Positions 26,938-36,658 of a stretch of 64,000 nucleotides of DNA are shown here, in pieces. Every line of letters begins with the position of its first letter. Position 1 is the stretch's first letter. This DNA is from Cyclobacteriaceae bacterium. Its GTDB lineage: Bacteria > Bacteroidota > Bacteroidia > Cytophagales > Cyclobacteriaceae. Position numbers and translations under genes: made by a program. The DNA is taken from the NCBI GenBank assembly GCA_016787565.1, contig JAEUUG010000004.1, forward strand, positions 620,593 through 684,592, written 5' to 3'. Below the pieces are notes generated by a model. It was not told where the DNA came from. It saw only the letters and a program-made list of their open reading frames with translations, and made no database searches.

Positions 26938-29094
26938 TTAATTAAAGAAAACCTCATCAATAAAAACCCAGCCCTTATCACCTTTGCCGGGATGCCAGTC
27001 TGGAAGCTTTACTACCGGAAAAGCAATGACTTTGTAAAAGGAATAGTTAGTCTTTCCAATTGGAAGCGTGAAGCCATCCACACGCGAGCTTTCCATTCCT
27101 GTCGGTTGTGGTGGATTCACTTTGGAAATCAATCCCAACTTATTCTGATCGTTACCAGCCCATACTTCAATGGATGTGGGCGGCATAAGGTACGATGAAA
27201 TATTGCGTGCATAGCTGATGGTGATGCTATTGATATCGGGAGCATGATCAAAATGAAAAAGTGTGATGAAGGGTTTCTCACGATAGCCCAGCCAGGCCTC
27301 GTCTCTGAAATTATCGGCTGTACCTTTTTTGAAATCAATTACAGTTTGTGATCCGATGCCGGGATAATCTTTATTGGGAGCATTCAGTAGTGTGGCTTGT
27401 GTAGGTGTAAAACCTTTTTTGAATAGTGCAAACTGTGCGACTTCACTGCAATACCATTGTTCTTTACAGGCAATGGCTTTAAGAATGGTATACTGTGAAA
27501 TCGGTATGGGTTCTTTATACACCGTGCCACTAATACTATCAGGAGCAGATCCATCGAGTGTATACCGAATGGTTGTTCCCGGTAAATTATTCTTGAGACT
27601 AGCGCGATCATTGTCACCAAGTACATTGCTCTCATTCAAAAGAATGGGTTGCGTTAGCCGGAGCATTTCGCTGGAATCCGGAATAAAGCCTGCGTCCCAG
27701 TGAATGGATGGGAATTTTTTTTGAAGACGGTCGACATCAGCAGGGGTTAGTTTGGTATTCCATACAAAGACTTCCTGCAGGGACGAAATGCCGGCAATAG
27801 GTTCAACGGATTTTCCATCCACGGAAGTGCCGGTGACAGAAAGTGATTTTAGTTTTTTGAGCTCCGTGAGTTCTCTAATGGCCTGTCCGGATATGCCGGT
27901 ACCCTGCAGATTCAGCTTTTCAAGATTCGTGAACTGACGAAGGACTTTTGCATCCTCATCCGTAACGGGCATGTTCGAAAGGTTCAGGATGACGACCTGT
28001 TCTTTGACCGGCAGCAATTCTTCTAACTTCGCGCGGCTGAATGTTTCGCGTAAAAAGAAGTCTACTTTCAGCGCTGGACTTTTCAAGGCAAAGGGTGCAA
28101 CTGTACGGTAAGGTGTATTGAGCTTTTCAATTGTTTCAGCAGAGGCGAACGGGAAAGAATAGGAAACTTCTGCCGAAGCAGCTTGTTGTAATTTTTGAAT
28201 AAATGGATTGGCAACAATTCTCACAGAATCCGCAGTATCGAATTTCGTCCACGCTTTTTTAACCTCAGCGCCTGCGCGGATCCACTGATGAAGCAATACA
28301 ATTTCAGATTCGTTGAGTTGTGGCTTACCCGTGGGTGGCATGTGGTCATCATGTTCTTCCGGCAGGTTAACCCGCTTCATGAGTTCACTTTTTTCAGGTG
28401 CGCCCGCAACCCAGATCACACCATTTTCTCCGCCTTTCAAAATACTTTCGATGGAGGTCATGATCAGATCACCTTTTGCCTTTTTTTCGTTATGACAACT
28501 AAAACACTTCGCTTTGAAGATCGGCTGAATAGCAGCTTCGTATATGGATGTACTATCGGTGATAACAAGTTCTGTTTCATCTTTATCCTGAATCGGTTGG
28601 AGCACATAGTTTTCACCGTGGGTAAGCGAAGCGCCCATGTGTCCGGTGAGTACAAGTATCATCACACTGCATACCAGTGCAGCATTAAACCACCGCTTTT
28701 TTTTAGTATCCACTTGAAAGATATAGACCAACGCCCAGGCGAGCAGACTGATGGCAACACCCGTGTAGAGATGCCTGTTGAGCAGTACAGTATCATAACC
28801 TCCTTCTGACGAAAGGATAATGCCCATGAAGGCCGTCAGGGCAGCTGCAGCCGCAGCGATGTAAAGCGTGAGCAGCAGAATTGGTCGCGAGGATTTCTTT
28901 TTAAAGTGATGCTGTAGAAGGACAAGTAAACTTACCATGATCAACATACCGATCGGTAGGTGCAGGATCATCGGATGCATCCTGCCGATGACGTGCATCC
29001 AGTTCGGAAATTCCAGTTTATCGTAAACGAAAAGAAAAAAGAGGATCAGGATATTCAGAATGAAAATGAAGTTTGCCAGAATCTTGCGCAGCAT
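26938..29094 (-). CDS. Membrane-anchored planctomycete-type cytochrome c with LRR and chitobiase-like domains
   Basis: 718 residues. Four to five hydrophobic segments occupy the first ~160 residues (DUF2231-like). They are followed by a PSCyt1-type cytochrome domain with heme motif KCFSCHNEKKAKGD and a late Met in HMPPTGKPQL, a leucine-rich part (LEKLNLQGTGISGQAIREL), a chitobiase-type FN3-associated domain (TIRYTLDGSAPD) and a C-terminal beta-sandwich (ARNISSYLMPPTSIEVWAG). The extracytoplasmic body may bind carbohydrate and transfer electrons, though no function is proven for these combinations. It is the third gene of a minus-strand operon with the DUF1501 and DUF1549/DUF1553 genes. Confidence 0.8.
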   Translation of the reverse strand: MLRKILANFIFILNILILFFLFVYDKLEFPNWMHVIGRMHPMILHLPIGMLIMVSLLVLLQHHFKKKSSRPILLLTLYIAAAAAALTAFMGIILSSEGGYDTVLLNRHLYTGVAISLLAWALVYIFQVDTKKKRWFNAALVCSVMILVLTGHMGASLTHGENYVLQPIQDKDETELVITDSTSIYEAAIQPIFKAKCFSCHNEKKAKGDLIMTSIESILKGGENGVIWVAGAPEKSELMKRVNLPEEHDDHMPPTGKPQLNESEIVLLHQWIRAGAEVKKAWTKFDTADSVRIVANPFIQKLQQAASAEVSYSFPFASAETIEKLNTPYRTVAPFALKSPALKVDFFLRETFSRAKLEELLPVKEQVVILNLSNMPVTDEDAKVLRQFTNLEKLNLQGTGISGQAIRELTELKKLKSLSVTGTSVDGKSVEPIAGISSLQEVFVWNTKLTPADVDRLQKKFPSIHWDAGFIPDSSEMLRLTQPILLNESNVLGDNDRASLKNNLPGTTIRYTLDGSAPDSISGTVYKEPIPISQYTILKAIACKEQWYCSEVAQFALFKKGFTPTQATLLNAPNKDYPGIGSQTVIDFKKGTADNFRDEAWLGYREKPFITLFHFDHAPDINSITISYARNISSYLMPPTSIEVWAGNDQNKLGLISKVNPPQPTGMESSRVDGFTLPIGKTNYSFYKVIAFPVVKLPDWHPGKGDKGWVFIDEVFFN

Positions 29095-29148
29095 AGCGAA
29101 AAGTGGTGTTAATGTTTAGGTTATGAAGGTACGAACACACACATGCTT

Positions 29149-30600
29149 TCAGGCAAGAATACCTGACACAACCTTTCCAGCCACATCGGTAAGCCGGTAT
29201 CGTCTGCCCAGGTGTTTAAAATTTAGTTTCTCATGGTTGAGTCCCATTAAATGCAAGACGGTGGCGTGGAAGTCGTTAACATGAACTGGATCTTTCACAA
29301 TGTTGTAGCCGAACGCATCGGTTTCACCATATACCGTACCGGGCTTAATACCGCCACCGGCCATAAGTATGGTGTACGCGCGTGGGTGATGATCGCGTCC
29401 ATAGTTATCCTTGGTAAGTTTTCCCTGGCAGTAATTGGTGCGCCCAAACTCTCCACCCCATATCACCAGTGTTTCATCCAGTAATCCACGTTGTTTCAAA
29501 TCCAAAATCAACGCTGCTGAGGCGCGATCGACATCCTTCGCCTGCAATGGCATTTCGCCTACCATGTTCCCATGCTGATCCCAACCCTGATGATACAGTT
29601 GTACAAAGCGAACACCTGACTCCGAAAGTTTTCGCGCCAGTAAACAGTTTGCGGCATATGTGCCGGGCACCAGGCATTCCGGTCCGTACATCTTAATGAT
29701 ATGATCCGGCTCTTTGGCTAAGTCCGTCAGCTCCGGCACGGAAGATTGCATGCGGTAGGCCATTTCATATTGCTGAATCTTTGCCTGAATTTCAGGATCA
29801 CCAAATTCTTCGTGCGCCATACTGTTGAGCTGCGAAAGTTGATCCAGCATCCTGCGCCTCGCGTCCATATCAATACCTTCGGGATTGTTCAGGTACAACA
29901 CGGGTTCTTCGCTGCTGCTGAATTGAACACCCTGGTGAATACTGTCTAAAAATCCGTTTGTCCAAAGTTTTGAATACACACCCTGCCCGTTTCCTTTTCC
30001 ACGCGATAGCAAAACACAGAAGGCTGGTAAATTTTTATTTTCACTTCCCAGGCCATAGCTCATCCATGCTCCCATACTGGGGCGATTGCCTTGCTGTGCA
30101 CCGGTTTGCATAAACGTGAGTGCCGGGTCATGGTTTATGGCTTCGGTGTGCATGCTCTTGACAATACAAAGTTCATCCACAATGTTGGCCATGTGGGGGA
30201 ATAGCTCACTTACCCAGGCACCATTTTTTCCATGTTGGTTAAATTTAAAATACGAACCAATCAGTGGAAATTTTTCCTGATTCGAAGTCATGCCGGTGAG
30301 GCGTTGGCCCATGCGGATTGACTCCGGCAAATCCTGACCTGCCATGGTGTTGAGCATGGGTTTATAATCAAAGCTCTCGAGTTGTGAGGGCGCTCCGTTT
30401 TGAAAAAGATAAATGATGCGTCTGGCCTTTGGCGCAAAGTGCGGAATGCCATACACTATTTCTGACTCATCAGGTGATCCTGAAAATAAATTAGGAGCGA
30501 GTAGCGAACCAAGTGCCACGCTGCCGATACCCAGTCCGAGTTTGCCAAGGAAATGCCTGCGGTTGATGTTGAGCCGGTGTTCGAGAAATTCGTTTTTCAT
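29149..30600 (-). CDS. DUF1501 (sulfatase-like, Tat-exported) protein
   Basis: 483 residues with a Tat signal (NRRHFLGKLGLGIGSVALGS). The body matches DUF1501, an alkaline-phosphatase-superfamily relative: IIYLFQNGAPSQLESFDYKP, KSMHTEAINHDPALTFMQTG, VIWGGEFGRTNYCQGK and GRDHHPRAYTILMAGGGIKPG. The conserved His and Asp residues look complete, but the reaction is not known. In Planctomycetes and Bacteroidota this family nearly always neighbours DUF1549/DUF1553 cytochrome proteins, as it does here (37 bases after the stop of that gene). Confidence 0.92.
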   Translation of the reverse strand: MKNEFLEHRLNINRRHFLGKLGLGIGSVALGSLLAPNLFSGSPDESEIVYGIPHFAPKARRIIYLFQNGAPSQLESFDYKPMLNTMAGQDLPESIRMGQRLTGMTSNQEKFPLIGSYFKFNQHGKNGAWVSELFPHMANIVDELCIVKSMHTEAINHDPALTFMQTGAQQGNRPSMGAWMSYGLGSENKNLPAFCVLLSRGKGNGQGVYSKLWTNGFLDSIHQGVQFSSSEEPVLYLNNPEGIDMDARRRMLDQLSQLNSMAHEEFGDPEIQAKIQQYEMAYRMQSSVPELTDLAKEPDHIIKMYGPECLVPGTYAANCLLARKLSESGVRFVQLYHQGWDQHGNMVGEMPLQAKDVDRASAALILDLKQRGLLDETLVIWGGEFGRTNYCQGKLTKDNYGRDHHPRAYTILMAGGGIKPGTVYGETDAFGYNIVKDPVHVNDFHATVLHLMGLNHEKLNFKHLGRRYRLTDVAGKVVSGILA

Positions 30601-30637
30601 GGTGTCTGCATTTCGATTCTGGATCCGAACAAAAATC

Positions 30638-32965
30638 TTATGTTTTAGCGATGGTTTCTTCCATATTATAAATCGTAATCACCACTTCGATCAACGCTGC
30701 TAGAGAAATTTTGTCTTCAACCGTTTCATGCAGATATTCTCCGGTTGCAATTAATTTCTCGGCTGATGAAATGTTGGTTGATAAAAATTTAGATTCCTTT
30801 TCAAAATAGTCAGTGAGAATACCCAGTTCTTTCGTCTGCGCTTTCCGGCAAAGAATTAGCCGAAAGGCTTTGGCAATCTTTTCTTCTGCGCTGGAGTTTT
30901 CGTTCATCAACCGTTCGGCCAGCACGCGCGATGCCTCGACTACCATTGGGTCGTTCATCATCACCAAAGCCTGCAACGGAGTATTGGTACGCAGGCGTTT
31001 CACTTCACACTGGTCGCGACTGCTACCATCAAACATGAGTAATGATGGCGGTGGTACGGTTCGTTTGATGAACGTGTACATGCCCCTGCGGTAAAGCTTG
31101 TCGCCATGATCCTGGATGTAGCGGGAGAGAAGTCCGCGCCCGGAAGTAGATGCTTCCCAGATGCCTTTCGGCTGATACGGTTTTACACTGGGGCCTCCAA
31201 TTTCTTTTACCAATAATCCGCTGCTGGCCAGCACCTGATCGCGCGTAAGTTCAGCGGATAAACGTACCCGTGGGGCACGCGATAAATAAATATTTTCAGG
31301 ATCGATGCTTAATTTTTTCTTACTCACTTCCGATGATTGCCGGTACGTGGATGACATCACCAATTGTTTTACAAGTCGTTTGATGTTCCACCCGTTATTC
31401 ATAAAATCCAGTGCAAGCCATTCGAGCAATTCTGGATGGGAGGGAAGTTCACCCTGCATACCGAAGTCGCCTGAAGTTTTTACGAGGCCTCTTCCAAAAA
31501 ATTCCTGCCACATCCGGTTTACAAAAACGCGTGCGGTTAGCGGATTTTTTTTGTTTACAACCCATTGTGCCAGCCCAAATCTGTTCTTACTAAAAACGGT
31601 AGTATCAAAGGCAAGAATGGCACTGGGCAAGTTGAAGTCCACACGTTCCGCAGGCGCATCGTACGCACCACGCGCGAGAATGTAGGTTGGTCGCAATCGG
31701 GAGCTATCGCGCATCACCATGACATTTACATCGGTAGAATCTTTTTTGTTGATGAAGGTTAGTAGTTTTTCAACATCATCAGAAGAAATTTTTAAACGTG
31801 GCGGATCGGCAGCCGTGCCGGAAAAGATATCGCCCTGATACCCTTTTTCGGCCACCTGGTTAAAGAACGCAAAGGTGCTGAAATATTCTTTTTGAGAAAT
31901 CGGATCATACTTATGATCGTGACACTTGGCGCACTCGAACGTGAGGGCAAGAAAAGATTTTCCAAATGTATTGGTTCGGTCTGTTACATATTCGATGCGG
32001 TACTCTTCATCAATTACACCACCTTCCTGGGTGATCTTGTGGTTACGGTTGAACCCGGTTGCCAATAACATTTCTTTTGTTGGATCAGGCATCAGGTCGC
32101 CTGCCAGTTGCCACATTACAAATTTGTCGTAGGGATAATTTTTGTTAAACGCATGAATTACCCAATCGCGCCAGGGCCACATGGTGCGCAAGCCATCGTC
32201 CTGATAACCGTGTGAATCTGCGTACCGCGCAACATCCAGCCAATGGATGGCCATCTTTTCGCCATAGTGCGGATTAGCCAACAGCGCATCCACAACTTTT
32301 TCGTAGGCGTTGGGCGAATCATCCTGAAGAAAGGCATCTTGTTCTGCGATGGTTGGAGGTATTCCTGTTATGTCGAGGTGGACGCGTTTCAACAGTCGCT
32401 CTTTATCTGCTTCATCGTTAGGTTTTAATTTTTTTTCTTCCAGTTTAACATAAATGAAATGATCAATCTCATTTTCAGCCCAATTCTTTCCGGTTACGGG
32501 CACAGCATAATCTTTAGGCGGTATAAATGCCCAGTGTGGCTGATAGACTGCGCCTTGTTTAATCCACTTTTGGATCAGGTCAATTTCAAAGGAAGTCAGT
32601 TTTAAATTAGAGGATGTTGGTGGCATGACGATCGCTGTATCGGTCGTGCTGATCCGCAGAAACATTTCTGATTGCTCCGCTTTACCGGGTACAATTACGT
32701 GCACTTTCGGATTGTCCCTTAAGGCTGCGTAGGCACCATCTGGTGTATCCAATCGAAGATTTGCTTTGCGCTGCTTGGCATCAGGACCGTGGCATTTAAA
32801 ACACCTGTCGGATAATATTGGCCGAATGTGAAAGTTATAGCTGACTATTTCAGGAAGATCGTTGGCATTCGTTAAAGCCGGAATAGGATTCCAGACGTAA
32901 AAGGTAGTTCCAATAACCACCGCAACAAGGATTGGAAATAGTTTGCCGACCTGTTGAATTTTCAT
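30638..32965 (-). CDS. PSCyt1-DUF1549-DUF1553 exported cytochrome-like protein
   Basis: 775 residues from the ATG at 32965 (the TTG five codons upstream is rejected). An N-terminal membrane anchor is followed by a PSCyt1 domain with heme-c motif RCFKCHGPDAKQR, a DUF1549 domain (EIDHFIYVKLEEKKL, RVHLDITGIPP, DVARYADSHGYQDDG) with a second heme motif in CAKCHDHKYDP, and a C-terminal DUF1553 domain (ARVFVNRMWQEFFGRGLV, HPELLEWLALDFMNNGW). First gene of the three-gene operon with DUF1501 and the membrane cytochrome. The family is linked to polysaccharide-degrading lifestyles by genome context only; the reaction is unknown. Confidence 0.92.
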   Translation of the reverse strand: MKIQQVGKLFPILVAVVIGTTFYVWNPIPALTNANDLPEIVSYNFHIRPILSDRCFKCHGPDAKQRKANLRLDTPDGAYAALRDNPKVHVIVPGKAEQSEMFLRISTTDTAIVMPPTSSNLKLTSFEIDLIQKWIKQGAVYQPHWAFIPPKDYAVPVTGKNWAENEIDHFIYVKLEEKKLKPNDEADKERLLKRVHLDITGIPPTIAEQDAFLQDDSPNAYEKVVDALLANPHYGEKMAIHWLDVARYADSHGYQDDGLRTMWPWRDWVIHAFNKNYPYDKFVMWQLAGDLMPDPTKEMLLATGFNRNHKITQEGGVIDEEYRIEYVTDRTNTFGKSFLALTFECAKCHDHKYDPISQKEYFSTFAFFNQVAEKGYQGDIFSGTAADPPRLKISSDDVEKLLTFINKKDSTDVNVMVMRDSSRLRPTYILARGAYDAPAERVDFNLPSAILAFDTTVFSKNRFGLAQWVVNKKNPLTARVFVNRMWQEFFGRGLVKTSGDFGMQGELPSHPELLEWLALDFMNNGWNIKRLVKQLVMSSTYRQSSEVSKKKLSIDPENIYLSRAPRVRLSAELTRDQVLASSGLLVKEIGGPSVKPYQPKGIWEASTSGRGLLSRYIQDHGDKLYRRGMYTFIKRTVPPPSLLMFDGSSRDQCEVKRLRTNTPLQALVMMNDPMVVEASRVLAERLMNENSSAEEKIAKAFRLILCRKAQTKELGILTDYFEKESKFLSTNISSAEKLIATGEYLHETVEDKISLAALIEVVITIYNMEETIAKT

Positions 32966-33025
32966 GAAGTTAAGATACAAAATTCACCTTAACCTCAAAC
33001 AGCAAAACAAAGGGGTAGTAACGCA

Positions 33026-33053
33026 GAAAGTCCCACATTGCTGCGGGACTTTC
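33026..33053 (-). terminator. Perfect hairpin between hsp20 and the cytochrome operon
   Basis: A nine-base-pair perfect stem (33026-33034 GAAAGTCCC with 33045-33053) and a 10-base loop lie downstream of the minus-strand hsp20 gene and upstream of the minus-strand cytochrome operon. There is no strong T-run on either side, so it may be a weak terminator or an mRNA 3'-end structure. Confidence 0.4.
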
Positions 33054-33167
33054 CTTTGTGGCACCATACTAAACACTCACCGTACAGTATTGCTGCTGGT
33101 TCTTAAAGAGCCGTGAAGACAGGCGGGTTGTATAGTGCAACAACAAGCCAACCAAAGACTTCAGTTC

Positions 33168-33608
33168 TTAATGAACTTCAATTGCTTTCGGTTTTACTTT
33201 AACATCAACTTCCTTCGGGAGCAAAAGTCTGAGAATTCCATCTTCATATTTAGCATCAACTTTTTCGGTCTTCACATTTTCAGGTAGTGTGAAGGAACGA
33301 ACGAAATTGGTGTAGCTGAATTCCTTACGCGTGAATTCTTTTTCCTTTTCTTCCTTTTCTTCAGATTTCTCAACGGTAATGGTTAACACACCTTTGTCGA
33401 TGGTGATGTTAAAATCTTTCTTTGTCAATCCAGGTGCAGCCATCTGAACTTCAAATTCTTTTTCTTTTTCCATTACGTTGACGGCAGGAATACCCTGAAC
33501 TTTCTTCATCCAGTCGGAGTCGAAGAAGCGTTCAGTGTCAAAAAAGTCACTCAACCACTTATCCGTAAATAAAGTGGGGAAATTGGATTTTTTTACGATT
33601 TGTGTCAT
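33168..33608 (-). CDS. Hsp20/alpha-crystallin small heat-shock protein
   Basis: 146 residues with an alpha-crystallin domain of about 90 residues: VQMAAPGLTKKDFNITIDKG, EFTRKEFSYTNFVRSFTLPE and the terminal strand KYEDGILRLLLPKE with its I/L-x-L-type anchor region. Small heat-shock proteins form oligomers that hold unfolding proteins for refolding. Its start is preceded by an unusually strong Shine-Dalgarno sequence (see separate entry), suggesting high translation on demand. Neighbouring hemF is on the same strand, 127 bases upstream. Confidence 0.93.
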   Translation of the reverse strand: MTQIVKKSNFPTLFTDKWLSDFFDTERFFDSDWMKKVQGIPAVNVMEKEKEFEVQMAAPGLTKKDFNITIDKGVLTITVEKSEEKEEKEKEFTRKEFSYTNFVRSFTLPENVKTEKVDAKYEDGILRLLLPKEVDVKVKPKAIEVH

Positions 33609-33612
33609 ATGT

Positions 33613-33620
33613 ACCTCCCT
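33613..33620 (-). promoter_or_regulatory. Strong Shine-Dalgarno sequence of hsp20
   Basis: On the minus strand AGGGAGGT lies four bases before the hsp20 ATG. Most genes in this window have A-rich leaders with no such match, so this site is exceptional. A small palindrome, CCCTA at 33635-33639 and TAGGG at 33646-33650, sits just upstream in the leader or promoter. Confidence 0.6.
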
Positions 33621-33735
33621 TGTTTTAGTTGATACCCTAATATACTAGGGGCGTATACAGAAGGATATGACCCTTGTTGTCTGTAGCTGAGATTTTTATC
33701 ACGAGTGTTTAGTGCATCGGCAACAAAAGATATGA

Positions 33736-34638
33736 TCAAGCCCACTGAATACCTTTTCTTAAAAATGAAAGTGTTTTAGCTTCAGCCGTATTCTCAGCTG
33801 GCTGGTGGTTGTATTCCCAACTTGCCTGTGGTGGTAAACTCATTAAGATGGATTCTGTTCTTCCATCGGTGTCTAATCCGAATTTTGTACCGCGGTCCCA
33901 TACTAAATTAAATTCCACGTATCGGCCTCTGCGTAAAAACTGCCATTGTTTTTCTTTTTCATTGTATGGATAATTGTGGTTTGACTTCATCAACTGTGTA
34001 TACAGCGGAGCAAAAGCTGAGCCTACGCCTTTTACAAACTCAAACCGCGATTCTTTTGTGAAGCCATTTTCACCTTTCAGGTAATCGAAAAAAATTCCAC
34101 CAACACCGCGTGTTTCATTTCTATGCCGGATAAAAAAATAATCATCAGCCCATTTTTTAAATTCGGGATAATAGGAGGAATGATGGGCTTCACAAACTGA
34201 CCGTAGTGTTTGGTGAAAGTAGCGCGCATCTTCCTCGTTAACGTAATGTGGGGTGAGGTCAATACCGCCTCCAAACCACCAGGTTCCGTCTGACATTTCG
34301 AAGTACCGCACATTCATATGAATAATCGGCACCATGGGATTTATCGGGTGCATGACGATGGAAACTCCAGTGGCAAAGAAATCAGGATGATTGTCTGCTT
34401 CCAACTTCATCATTTTTAAAACGGGTTCAGGTGTTTTACCCCAGACAGCAGAAAAATTTACACCACCTTTTTCAATGATCCTGCCAGTAGTCAATACCCG
34501 GCTAAGGCCACCACCTCCTTCTTTACGGTTCCAGTTATCGTTTATAAATTTCCCCTGCCCGTCTGCCTCTTCCAGTTGGGAGCAAATGTTTTGCTGGAGT
34601 GCTTCAAACCACTCCTGTATGTCACTGCGTGTCAGCAT
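33736..34638 (-). CDS. hemF: Oxygen-dependent coproporphyrinogen III oxidase
   Basis: 300 residues, full length (EC 1.3.3.3), converting coproporphyrinogen III to protoporphyrinogen IX with O2 in heme synthesis. Visible signatures are GGGGLSRVLTTGRIIEKGGVN near the start, MHPINPMVPIIHMNVRYFE, WWFGGGIDLTPHY, RGVGGIFFDYL, and the late RRGRYVEFNLVWDRGTKFGL. Presence implies at least microaerobic life. It is divergent from the TPR-HTH regulator, with 141 bases between the start codons. Confidence 0.96.
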   Translation of the reverse strand: MLTRSDIQEWFEALQQNICSQLEEADGQGKFINDNWNRKEGGGGLSRVLTTGRIIEKGGVNFSAVWGKTPEPVLKMMKLEADNHPDFFATGVSIVMHPINPMVPIIHMNVRYFEMSDGTWWFGGGIDLTPHYVNEEDARYFHQTLRSVCEAHHSSYYPEFKKWADDYFFIRHRNETRGVGGIFFDYLKGENGFTKESRFEFVKGVGSAFAPLYTQLMKSNHNYPYNEKEKQWQFLRRGRYVEFNLVWDRGTKFGLDTDGRTESILMSLPPQASWEYNHQPAENTAEAKTLSFLRKGIQWA

Positions 34639-34779
34639 TGTTTCTTGTTAATCGGTAAAACTCGGAAAACCCCGTGTACAACGCAATGGCAGCCGCGAAT
34701 TTCAAAATTATTGATCTGGATTATGTACTTATGTGATTCTTTTGAATTTTGCGACCTTTACGTTGGTATAACCGGCCAT

Positions 34780-36438
34780 ATGCGTCTATTTACATTTTCT
34801 TTTGTTGCCGTTGTCTGGCTGATCTCAACAGCCAGCTTTAGTCAGTCTGCGAAGATTGATAGTCTGTTGTTAAAACTTGAGCAGGCTCCTCAGAATGAGG
34901 ACAGGATTAAAATCACGCTTGCGCTTTCCTCAAAATTGATTAATGCTGATCTATTTAAAGCCCTCGAATATTCGGATGAAGCCATTAAGCTAGCCTCCCG
35001 TTTACATTATGATTCGTTGGAAATGGCAGCTTACCTGAATCAGGCCAACATCTATCTGCAGCTGGGTAATTATCCGCGTGCACTACAATTGTATCAGGAG
35101 GTTATTCAGCGTGCTGAGAGAAAATCAGATAACTATATGCTGGCGGCCGCACAGGGAAATATTGGTATCGTTCATTATTATAGACGCGATTTTGAGAATG
35201 CGCTTGAGTATTATTTACGAGCGTTGAAATATTTTTCAACAGACTCGTTGAATGTTGATCGTGTAAAGGGAATTCGCAAGGCCAATCTGATGAATAACAC
35301 CGGGATTGTGTATGAAGAAACCAAACGCTATGATGAAGCCACCCGATATTATGTGGCCGCGCTTGACCTGGCAGAGAAACTCAAGGAAAATGAACTGATG
35401 GCCAACGTGCTCAATAATTTTGGTACGCTTTACCGCGATCAGGGTAATGCTGACCTGGCGCTGGAATATTATGAACGTGCTATGGCCATTCGGCAGAATA
35501 TTAATAATAAACTCGGTATCGCCCGTTCATCGCATAACCTCGGCACATTTTATTTTGAGTTTATCAAAGACAACAAAAAAGCTGAAGGTTATTTTCAAAA
35601 GGCTATTGCCTTGGGCACTGAAATGGGTGCCTGGCAAACGGTAGGATCAGCCTCCAACTTGTTGCACCAACTTTATCAGCAGCAAGGCGATTATAAGCGG
35701 GCTTATGAATCCCTGGAACTCAGCCGCCAGGTAAATGACAGCCTCTTCAATGCTGAGAGCACCCGCAAGATGGCTCAACTGGAAATGCAATTTGAATTTG
35801 ACCGGAAGCAAAGTTTGCAGGCTGCCGAGCAAAAAGAGAAGGAGCTCTATTATTTAATGAGTGGTGGCGGACTAGTGCTTTTGTTGGTGATTGTAACGCT
35901 GCTGTTTTTCCTTCAGCGGAGTAAAACCAAACGTTCACAATTAGAGCAATCTCACCTGGAGCTGGAAAAGGTTGCACTGAAAAATGATCTGGTTATGAAA
36001 GACAAGGAGTTGGCCACCAACATCATGTACCTGCTCAACAAGAATGAACTCATCAACAGTATATCAGAAAAACTGTTGGAGATTAAACAACAGGTTAATC
36101 CGGAATCTCAGTCTGCGGTACAAAAAGTTGTGCTGGATCTTCAATCGAATTTGCAGCCTGAACTTTGGCAGGAATTTGAATTCCGGTTTCAACAGGTGCA
36201 CGAAAAGTTTTATAAAACACTGAATGAGAAATTCCCCGATCTTTCTCCCAGCGACCGCAGATTGTGTGCCTTCCTCAAATTGGATATGTCCACCAAAGAG
36301 ATATCCGCCATTACCCACCAGAATGCCAAATCGATTGACGTGGCCAGAACGCGACTGCGCAAGAAGCTGAACCTCACAGGCACGGATCATAACCTTGTAA
36401 CCTTTTTGGCCCAGTTGGACAAGGAAACAGTTGATTGA
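34780..36438 (+). CDS. TPR regulator with membrane segment and C-terminal LuxR-like HTH
   Basis: 552 residues from the ATG at 34780. The open frame runs back 68 codons, but the codons before 34780 lie in the leader, and MRLFTFSFVAVVWLISTASFSQ is a good signal peptide. After it come about six TPR repeats (SLEMAAYLNQANIYLQLGNY, AAAQGNIGIVHYYRRDFENA, ANVLNNFGTLYRDQGNADLA), a coiled coil, a membrane helix (LMSGGGLVLLLVIVTLLFFL), a second coiled coil and a LuxR/GerE-like helix-turn-helix (LKLDMSTKEISAITHQNAKS). The layout puts the TPR sensor outside and the DNA-binding part in the cytoplasm, a one-component design frequent in Bacteroidota. Target genes are unknown. Confidence 0.85.
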   Translation: MRLFTFSFVAVVWLISTASFSQSAKIDSLLLKLEQAPQNEDRIKITLALSSKLINADLFKALEYSDEAIKLASRLHYDSLEMAAYLNQANIYLQLGNYPRALQLYQEVIQRAERKSDNYMLAAAQGNIGIVHYYRRDFENALEYYLRALKYFSTDSLNVDRVKGIRKANLMNNTGIVYEETKRYDEATRYYVAALDLAEKLKENELMANVLNNFGTLYRDQGNADLALEYYERAMAIRQNINNKLGIARSSHNLGTFYFEFIKDNKKAEGYFQKAIALGTEMGAWQTVGSASNLLHQLYQQQGDYKRAYESLELSRQVNDSLFNAESTRKMAQLEMQFEFDRKQSLQAAEQKEKELYYLMSGGGLVLLLVIVTLLFFLQRSKTKRSQLEQSHLELEKVALKNDLVMKDKELATNIMYLLNKNELINSISEKLLEIKQQVNPESQSAVQKVVLDLQSNLQPELWQEFEFRFQQVHEKFYKTLNEKFPDLSPSDRRLCAFLKLDMSTKEISAITHQNAKSIDVARTRLRKKLNLTGTDHNLVTFLAQLDKETVD

Positions 36439-36543
36439 GAAAAATCAAAAAAGCCAAAGATTCAATTGGTTTTATTGTTCAAACAAGAATGTAGTTTTTG
36501 TTAAATCCTCAAAAACCATTTAAAAATCCGCTTTTCAATTTAT

Positions 36544-36591
36544 TGTAGTGATTTTGTTAGGATGTAAAACCTGCCCATGTAGTGATTTTGT
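36544..36591 (+). repeat. 14-bp direct repeat in the promoter region of the protease operon
   Basis: TGTAGTGATTTTGT occurs at 36544-36557 and again at 36578-36591, 34 bases apart, in the 220-base region before the small gene at 36659. Each copy includes TGATTTTG, one base from the TAnnTTTG -7 pattern, so the repeat could be a double promoter or a regulator site. Neither is proven. Confidence 0.45.
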
Positions 36592-36658
36592 AGCAGCATT
36601 ATATACTAGTATAACCCTTCTTTAGGCTGTAATTGCCCCGGAAAGTTAAGGGCTTAAT

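Noticed and set aside
33635..33650. CIRCE heat-shock operator before hsp20
   Set aside because: The palindrome lacks the TTAGCACTC-N9-GAGTGCTAA pattern.
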